The position numbers were made by a program, and so were the translations under genes. Source: Nematostella vectensis (taxonomy: Eukaryota; Cnidaria; Anthozoa; Actiniaria; Edwardsiidae). From it: a stretch of 64,000 bases of DNA. The notes beneath the pieces are model-generated. The model ran no database searches, was not told the origin of the DNA, and saw only the letters and a list, made by a program, of their open reading frames with translations. Location of the stretch: contig NC_064046.1 of assembly GCF_932526225.1 (NCBI RefSeq), positions 2,480,001 to 2,544,000 of the forward strand, in the 5' to 3' direction. This document shows, piece after piece, positions 57,158 through 64,000 of this stretch (positions are counted from its first letter, which is position 1; every line of letters begins with the position of its first letter).

Positions 57158-58190
57158 ACTCGCTCATCCTTAACCTGGCTATATCGGACATCACCATCCT
57201 CGTGTTCCTGCCCCTGATGTATATCATACCACAAGTGGTAATGAGCTACCCTCAAGGTCCGACTGATGAATCCTGACGGGTGGTAATGTGGCGTGGGTGG
57301 GCGTTGTCCTATCCAAGTGTTCCCTGGTGGGTATCGTGCTGGAAAGATTTTATATCGTGTTCAAATCTACACGTTACCTCCCCCTTTTCCGCGTTGTTGT
57401 CCTCAAGAGAGTCATTGCACTTTTGTGGATCTTCGGAGTGTTGATGAACCTCCCATTTTTCGTTATTGCACGATTCGATGCCAAGCTTTCCTTTTGTTCC
57501 GAGGCATGGCCGAACTCTTTGGCGTTTAAGTGTTTTACCTTGATATGGCTCGGCATTGTCGCTATTGTTCCCGGGATTTGTATGGCCGTGTTATACTCGA
57601 AAATTCTGCACACTTTATGGATCAGGAAAGCGGAGCAACTAGTGTCGGACTCGGAGACGGATCTATCTGGGGCGCAAAAGGAAGCAACCAAGGTAGTGAT
57701 AACTGTCAGTTTTATCCATTGCATTTGTTGGATTCCGCCAAGCGCTCATTACATCAAGATGGTTTTCGCGCCCGAGGTAAGGGTCCTCTGGGATACTTTA
57801 CACCTGGTAGCTGTTCTAATGATCGCCTTCGTCGCGTTCGTCAAGCCCCTCGTTTACATCTTCCAAAGCAAGAACTTACTGCGTTCTAAAAACACAGTGA
57901 ACCCATATGACGAGGGAAGGAGGGAGGAGACGAAGTGGATGCACACATGGATCCCTCCTGGATACAAGGAAGAAGACGCGGCGAGTCCTACGCCAAAACA
58001 ACGTGTTAGAGCCTCAGACAATGGTGGGTTCATGGATAACGAGAATGCGAATAAGGCCCGTACACGGCACGACGGAATAAATGGCGAAAAACCACCCGAG
58101 AAAATCGAAAACCTGCAGCAGTGGGGCCCAGGGAAGAAACCGCAGTTGCCACCCATAAAAACAAAAGGCGTCCAAAGCCAGCCACAATGA
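57158..58190 (+). pseudogene. Class A (neuropeptide-like) GPCR, TM2 to C-terminus, with one frameshift
   Basis: A TM2 segment (LILNLAISDITILVFLPL) is read in the same frame as the LU ORF and stops at TGA 57274-57276. From ~57280 the next frame gives TM3 ending in ERF (in place of DRY), TM4, an extracellular-loop-2 cysteine (SFCSEAWPN), TM5, TM6 with CWIPPS, TM7 with KPLVY in the NPxxY position, and a ~90-residue hydrophilic tail ending at 58190. The break lies in the first extracellular loop near 57262-57280. TM1 is absent; an acceptor-like GTGGTAG at 57151-57157 leaves room for an upstream exon. It may be a pseudogene, or a real gene with a base error. An AATAAA is at 58341. Confidence 0.75.
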
Positions 58191-58512
58191 CGGATGTGAC
58201 GCAATCACGCAATTACGGGTGTGACGCAATGGCGGATGGCATTATTTGGAACTATATATCATTTATCTATATTTTGTATTGATTGTGAACAAGATCAATT
58301 TCAAAATAGCGGGTACTGTGTAGCTATTGAAATGATTTTGAATAAAAGAAGCGATAGACAGTCAGTAAATCTTATTTTCTGAATCTAATACCTTATCGCC
58401 AAAACAAACCCAATCCTTGCATTTTCCCCAGAAATAGTGAAGAGAAGAGACAGGAAAACATTATCAACAAGGGGGCATGCCGGCCTTAAGGGAGACATTG
58501 GAAGATTTCTTG
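58191..58512. other. GPCR 3' region
   Basis: AT-rich sequence with an AATAAA at 58341-58346. No other feature seen. Confidence 0.5.
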
Positions 58513-59058
58513 GCACTAAAATTATATCCATGAAGCAAATTATAGAAGGATTCCAATTTATTAACCTGCTTGCCTGCTCTCCGAAGATTCGGGATTCCTG
58601 TGGAAGGGAGAAAAAAGACCCCGCTTCTTGGAACTAATATTATATTCATGAAGCATATTCTAGAAGTATTCCAATTTATTAACCTGCTAGCCGGCTCTCC
58701 GGAGATTCGGGATTCCTGTGGAAGGGGGAAATAAGACCCTGCTTCTTGGGACTAATATTATATTCATGAAGCACATTCTAGAAGTATTCCAATTTCTGGG
58801 AAATAAGACCCCTGCTTCTTGGGACTAATATTATATTCATGAAGCACATTCTAGAAGTATTCCAATTTCTGGGAAATAAGACCCCTGCTTCTTGGGACTA
58901 ATATTATATTCATGAAGCACATTCTAGAAGTATTCCAATTTCTGGGAAATAAGACCCCTGCTTCTTGGGACTAATATTATATTCAGGAAGCACATTCTAG
59001 AAGTATTCCAATTTCTAGGAAATAAGACCCCTGCTTCTTGGGACTAATATTATATTCA
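58513..59058. repeat. 117-bp / 73-bp tandem repeat array
   Basis: Two or so 117-bp units (from ~58515 and ~58631) are followed by five units of 73 bp (GGGACTAATATTATATTCAT at 58748, 58821, 58894, 58967, 59040). The 73-bp form lacks a 44-bp piece (ATTAACCTGCTAGCCGGCTC...) present in the 117-bp form. The array is cut by the piggyBac element; its phrase GGGAAATAAGACCCCTGCTT reappears at ~62326 on the far side. Confidence 0.9.
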
Positions 59059-62000
59059 TTAACCCTTTGGTGCCTGCCCTAAAATGGGAAATTTTTTGTG
59101 TCTCTCATTGTAAAATATCCTGCCACTTCTGCTTTTATCCGATTTGCTTGTGCTATATGTCTATGGAAAGCTTACAAAATGGGCTACACATTGGTTCCCT
59201 CATTTTTAATTTTTTCACCATTTACTAATTATTTTTTGTATTAATTTATGCTAATGAAGGTGTTACGTAATATACTATTTACAAGAAAATATCACATTAT
59301 ACACTTGAAATCAAGTCAATAAAAAAATGTTGAAAACAAAATTGTTCCCTATCATATAATACACACTTGCTATAAATTCTAGCCTAATGCACAAAAAGAA
59401 GAGAAAGTTACAGCAGAAAAGCTTACCATATGTAAATTATGCTATTTTGGGGACGGGTAATAAAAATTTATTTTTTTCTGAAATTATCAACAATATTTAA
59501 AATAAGAACACTATATCATGGTTTAATAGTGTCTTTTATACACTTATAATTAGCTTTGTGTTATTCTGCCTAGCATTTCTTGCTTACAATTGCTAGTATT
59601 CACTAAATAAATTATGAAAAACAAAAAAAAGTAATGAAATACTAACTGTACACAGCATTGTCCTTGCAAACTATAGATAACTAAACACTCTTACTCATGG
59701 AACTCCTTGCTGTGCCATATTTTAAAACAGTTCTGGGTGCTGGTGAGGTGCAGGTATGCCTGGCATTGTGGTGCTTCGCAGTAGGTCCTGACCTTTAGTT
59801 CCTTTCCCGTGGTTGCATAACAAACCTTACAGTTTCTCTTCACATCCGACATCATTGGCATGTGGACAGTCTCAAACTGGTTAGGTGCCCTAGTTGGTGG
59901 CTTGTGGGCAGGTGGGGGACCAAACTCTTCTAAGCCTACCAGCTGTCTCACTAGTTCTTCTCTAAACTCAGCAACTGAATACTTCTTCGGGCGATAAAGT
60001 GCTGTGTTGTCAGGGTTCTGGGCACGGTGAAGCTGGAAAAGAATATAGCTATTTACAACAGCTATATCAATCATGTGGAAGAAGAGGACTTTCCACCATC
60101 TTCTGCACTTTGAGAGAGCTTTGTTCTTTGTCATCAGCTGGTCAGATCTGTCCACACCATTCATATAGCTGTTGTAGTTGTTGATGGCCATCGGCTGCCT
60201 CACTTCGATGTTCGTCCACTGTTCTCTGGATTTCACTTTTCTTGAAACAATTACATAATCATTGGCACATTCAATGGAGGATAAGATAGTGACTGGTCTG
60301 TTATCCTTCCACTGCTGTGCCAAGCAAACACCATCTCTGTGCCATCTCATACTTCCTCGCTCTTGCTTCCCCGCCCATTTTCTGCCATCCTTCATCTCTT
60401 CTGGAAACCCCCTTCTATTTTCAGTCGCAGTGCCAGTAGCTGGTGTCTTCACAAGGAAAAGATCCTTTATAAGTGTCACTGATGTGTAAAAGTTATCACA
60501 ATACAGATGGTATCCTTGATTGAGTAGGGGTGATAATAACTTCATGACAACATCATATGCAAGCCCATTAGTACTTGGGGCATTCGCTGTCTGTCTTCCG
60601 GCATAGACATCAAAGTCATAAGTGTAACAGTTTGTACTGTCTGCCAGAACCCACAACTTAAGTCCCCATTTCGTTGGTTTGTTCTTTATATACTGCCTCA
60701 TACCTGAACGATGCTTACTCTTTACCATTTTTTCATCTATTGCAACATTCTGGAAAGGCTGGTATAATGCCTTGCACCTCTCCTTGAAATGGTCAAGGAA
60801 ACTGCGTACTTTCCTCAGCTTGTCATGATCTACCTCTTCAATTGGATTTACAACATGTAACATGGCCATCAAGGCCTTGAAACGGTCACGTGCCATGATT
60901 GCCCTTGCCCATAGCCCATGATATAATGTTTTTGTGTTCCAGTATCTGTGGAATGAGCTTACATTCACAAGACCACAGTACAGAATCAGGGCAATAAGTC
61001 GATTGATTTCCTCAGGGTTTGTATCGTTCCATGCCCCCATTTCATTGGCATACGACTGCTTCTGCTGGATGTTGGCATAGGCATAGGCATTGGTGTTTGC
61101 ACTGATTTGCTGAACTAGGTGGGCAGTAAAAAACAGCTGAAAGAAGTCCACCGCACGTGTCATGGCTCCTCTCAGTAGTGGTACTTCTAAATGTAGCCCA
61201 GGAATTCTACTCGGAGCAAAACCGGGGAGCTGATTCACTTGGTCAGCATCTCCATAGCTGTTGTAGGAGGTTGCTTGCTGTGGCTGGGCAGTAGCCAACT
61301 GCCTACGCTGCTGGCCTCTACCCCGTCCTCTTCTTCGCCCTCCGCCTCGTCCTCTCGCTCGAACAGGTCTCGACGCCGAAGATGTCGCTTCTTCTCCCAC
61401 ACTCTCATCACTACTCGGTGACCCTTCAGGATGAGCCTCCTCATCACCAAAACTAAAATACACAGCAGAGAAAATATTAGTTATTTTTGTGATGATCTTA
61501 TTGGTGAGTTGTAAAAATTATTGTGAAATTACACATGTCGGAATGAAAACATAAAAGCGCATCGAAACTATAAATGTCAAAATAAAAACATAAAGGCGAA
61601 TCGAAATCAGTTTTAGTCATTCAACACTATAAAATATGGATAAAGAGAAGCGTTTTAGCACCTAGGGTACCGATAAAAATGTTTTTCAGGCATTTCTTAT
61701 GCAAGAATTTCTTCGGCTATATGTTTGTTTTCGTATGATCTTGATAGGTGTGAAGTGCGATTCCCGGGAAAATCACTCGGCACACATCTAGGTAAAAATA
61801 TGGCAAAACAAATATATCCAAATCGAATAAATTCAATATAAATTACTCAGCTAGTAAAATGGAATAATAATTTGAAAGAAAACACGAGGTAAATAACATC
61901 AATTTAGCGAAGTAAAGAGCGAGTATTTCAAAGCGTCTCTTTTGTTTACGATAAACTTACCTCGTGTTCGATTCAGCTTCACTTCCTACTTCCATTTCTT

Positions 62001-62325
62001 GGTCCAACTCGAACTCTTCACCACTAGAAATCCCTCCTACCTCACTGTCCACATTACTCTCTACATCGCTCTTTTCATTCATAAGAATTTCTGCAACTTC
62101 TTGAGCTGTAAATCGCTGTTGATCGTTACGTGGTCGCTTACTCGAAGACGCCATTTTAGATTTTGACCAGAGCAAGCATGAAGCAGGGATTATAATCAAA
62201 ACTATGGCTAGCCAATCAAATCCCTGTATAAAAAAACTCTGCAGTCTGATTGGGTATATCTCATTAGCCATTGTGAAGACTTTTTTGTTTTAAATAATAA
62301 CAAAAACATTGCTATGACAACGGAT
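59059..62325 (-). mobile_element. piggyBac-family transposon inserted in the 73-bp repeat array
   Basis: The left boundary is TTAA (59059-59062) followed by CCCTTTGGTGCCTGCCC, a typical piggyBac terminus. Repeat-array sequence resumes at ~62326. I could not find the matching inverted terminus or a second TTAA with array sequence next to it, so the end near the transposase start appears deleted or rearranged. The 59063-59690 stretch is AT-rich and non-coding. Confidence 0.8.
59691..62154 (-). CDS. piggyBac transposase (PGBD4-like), intact, 2 exons
   Basis: Exon 1 is 62154-61961 (start MASSSKRPRNDQQRF, acidic), exon 2 is 61452-59691, joined by GTAAGT/TTTTAG with the split codon AG+T; the product is 651 residues with no stop or shift. 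After an acidic region and an Arg/Gly-rich stretch (RGRGGGRRRGRGRG), the DDE_Tnp_1_7 core follows. The three catalytic aspartates are present: D304 (VAIDEKMV), D384 (YCDNFYTS) and D499 (MNGVDRSDQ). The C-terminus has the cysteine-rich finger (CKVC, CEAPQC, then FKIWHSKEFHE). Cut-and-paste transposition at TTAA is the known family activity. An intact frame with a missing terminus could mean a recent arrival or a domesticated copy. Confidence 0.93.
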
Positions 62326-62460
62326 GGGAAATAAGACCCCTGCTTAGCATCATTGTGTTCCGAGAATCTTGACGTTGTTTTATGTAACTTGTTGGAGAAT
62401 TTTATATAAACTTACAACGCGACGAGTGAACTTTCTCAGCCAAGAAAGGGTTTACAAAGT
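62155..62460. other. Spacer between piggyBac transposase and GT8 gene 2
   Basis: The first part is the transposase 5' flank. At ~62326 a remnant of the 73-bp repeat resumes. A TATA-like TTTTATATAAA at ~62399-62409 lies about 50 bp before the next ATG. Confidence 0.5.
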
Positions 62461-64000
62461 ATGGATAAAAAAATGCAACAGCGTAAAAATAATGCACAAG
62501 GTAAGTACCAATTTATTTATATATCCTAATCATAGGAACACTACCTGAATATAACTAAATAAACTATCGAACTAAATAAACTATATAAATATTGCGTCGC
62601 AAAAGCCGTAAAAACAAACAAGCGCCTGGGTCTTCCTAACCGAGTAGGCCTAAAACCAATGATGTCCAAAGCTTATCGAAAACATTTGTAAGATATTTAG
62701 ATATATTTACTTCGAACAAGAGCTGTGATTTGAGGTTTTGACGGGCTTGAAGAAATAGATAAAATGTGACCCGGTAAGGGAAAACGTACACTAGAGAAAA
62801 AGCGTTCTGGCTATGGCGAAACATGTCGTTCGACGGATTATGCAGAACGCTTTTACGATATTCAGAACCATATCAGGTTTCTACGAGAAACGATCTCCGA
62901 TTTTCAAGATCGTTTCTCCGAAGTCAAGATCGTCTGTCCGAAGGCACCCGCCCTGTTACACGGTAGGAAAAGAGCAGATTGGGATGTACTAAAACATACA
63001 TGTTGCTATTTGACATGACCCCTCTCCTTATCAGACATTCTTGTTGTATTGATTTGCAGCTATGGCAGCAAGAAACTTTTCCGCATTCCGTAATCCACGG
63101 GACTCACCCGCGTCCCGTAACCCTCGGGACTCACCAGCGTCCCGAAACCCTTGGGACTCACCAGCGTCTCGTAACCCTCGGGACTCACCCGCATTCCGTA
63201 ATCCACGGGACTCACCCTCGTCCCGTAACCCTTGGGACTCACCAGCGTCCCGAAACCCTTGGGACTTACCAGCGTCTCGTAACCCTTGGGACTCATCCGC
63301 ATTCCGTAATCCACGGGACTCACCCTCGTCCCGTAACCCTTGGGACTCACCAGCGTCCCGAAACCCTTGGGACTTACCAGCGTCTCGTAACCCTTGGGAC
63401 TCATCCGCATTCCGTAACCCACGGGACTCACCCGCATTCCGTAACCCTCGGGACTCACCCTCGTCCCGTAACCCTCGGGACTCACCCTGGTCCCGAAACC
63501 CTTGGGACTTACCAGCGTCTCGTAACCCTTGGGACTCATCCGCATTCCGTAACCCACGGGACTCACCCGCATTCCGTAACCCTTGGGACTCACCCTCGTC
63601 CCGTAACCCTTGGGACTCACCAGCGTCCCGAAACCCTTGGGACTTACCAGCGTCTCGTAACCCTTGGGACTCATCCGCATTCCGTAATCCACGGGACTCA
63701 CCCTCGTCCCGTAACCCTTGGGACTCACCAGCGTCCCGAAACCCTTGGGACTTACCAGCGTCTCGTAACCCTTGGGACTCATCCGCATTCCGTAACCCAC
63801 GGGACTCACCCGCATTCCGTAACCCTCGGGACTCACCCTCGTCCCGTAACCCTCGGGACTCACCCTGGTCCCGAAACCCTCAGGACTCACCCACGTCACG
63901 CTGCGCGTGGGTAACGCTCGTGATGCTTGGTGACGGGTACGCTGCGGGCGCTCTGGCCGTCGCACACTCGCTGAGAATGGTGCAAACCAAGCATGATCTC
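62461..64000 (+). CDS. Second GT8 glycosyltransferase gene with expanded Arg/Ser-rich repeat, 5' part
   Basis: Exon 1 (62461-62500) encodes MDKKMQQRKNNAQ and ends at a GTAAGT donor; exon 2 starts at 63060 after TTTGCAG, with the split codon G+CT giving the same phase as the RRM-GT8 gene. Exon 2 encodes about 30 copies of a 9-residue repeat (SRNPRDSPA, SRNPWDLPA, FRNPRDSPS variants), then at 63902 the start of a GT8 domain (CAWVTLVMLGDGYAAGAL) nearly identical to that of the gene at 43819-47064. The frame is open to the end of the window, where the DxD and C-terminal motifs lie beyond view. No RRM is encoded. The start is chosen because it has a TATA-like box upstream and fits phase; other 5' exons are possible. 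Confidence 0.8.
63085..63897. repeat. 27-bp coding minisatellite, ~30 copies, with 108-bp higher-order unit
   Basis: The unit (cgtaaccctcgggactcacc plus agcgtcc) repeats in frame. Monomer types recur in blocks of four (108 bp), e.g. the order ATTCCGTAATCCACGG, TCGTCCCGTAACCC, AGCGTCCCGAAACCC, AGCGTCTCGTAACCC. Antisense and other frames are also open and should not be called genes. Confidence 0.92.

Noticed and set aside
62979-63914. 311-codon ORF with THPRPVTLG repeats, and its antisense partner
   Set aside because: Frame-shifted or antisense readings of the SRNPRDSPA repeat; the correct frame runs into the GT8 domain.

Overview
The window looks like nuclear DNA of an early-branching animal, most likely a cnidarian of the Nematostella type (inference). 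Its genes are split into many short exons with vertebrate-like protein sequences, it carries both major- and minor-spliceosome introns, and it is rich in DNA transposons, foldback elements and large homogenised minisatellites. There is no sign of bacterial gene organisation.

Layout. 1-7715: two tandem copies of a ~3.8-3.9 kb segment, each with a 77-bp minisatellite and a 290-bp TA-flanked MITE; a diverged third copy of one exon follows at ~7.5-7.8 kb. 7.8-11.8 kb: gene-poor. 11782-13629 (-): complete four-exon HSBP1 with two U12-type introns and a 24-bp microexon. 13978-30312 (+): complete 16-exon FBXO15, head-to-head with HSBP1; one intron holds a ~5 kb, 63-bp minisatellite and others hold two DNA transposons. 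31729-37734 (+): complete 10-exon SLC7 light-chain amino acid transporter. 38-43.8 kb: satellite region (12-, 27-, 89- and 35-bp arrays). 43819-47064 (-): a two-exon gene joining an RRM, an Arg/Ser-rich 9-residue repeat and a GT8 glycosyltransferase. 48325-52465: decayed DNA transposon with ~430-bp inverted repeats and an XPG-like, Cys-rich protein (Academ-like). 53.1-53.8 kb: dead LINE tail. 56755-58190: a Ly6/uPAR-type exon followed, in the same frame but after a stop, by a frameshifted class A GPCR. 58.5-62.3 kb: a 117/73-bp repeat array interrupted by a piggyBac element with an intact, intron-containing transposase. 62461-64000 (+): start of a second GT8 gene with ~30 copies of the same coding repeat, running off the window.

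The host genes do not form one pathway. HSBP1 (stress-response/cytoskeletal coiled coil) and FBXO15 (SCF ubiquitin-ligase receptor) share a 348-bp intergenic region and may be co-regulated. The two GT8 genes are inverted paralogues ~15 kb apart with different first exons, which makes the RRM-repeat-GT8 fusion the most unusual coding feature. All gene models were spliced by eye from reading frame, GT/AG (or AT/AC) sites and phase; no database search was run.
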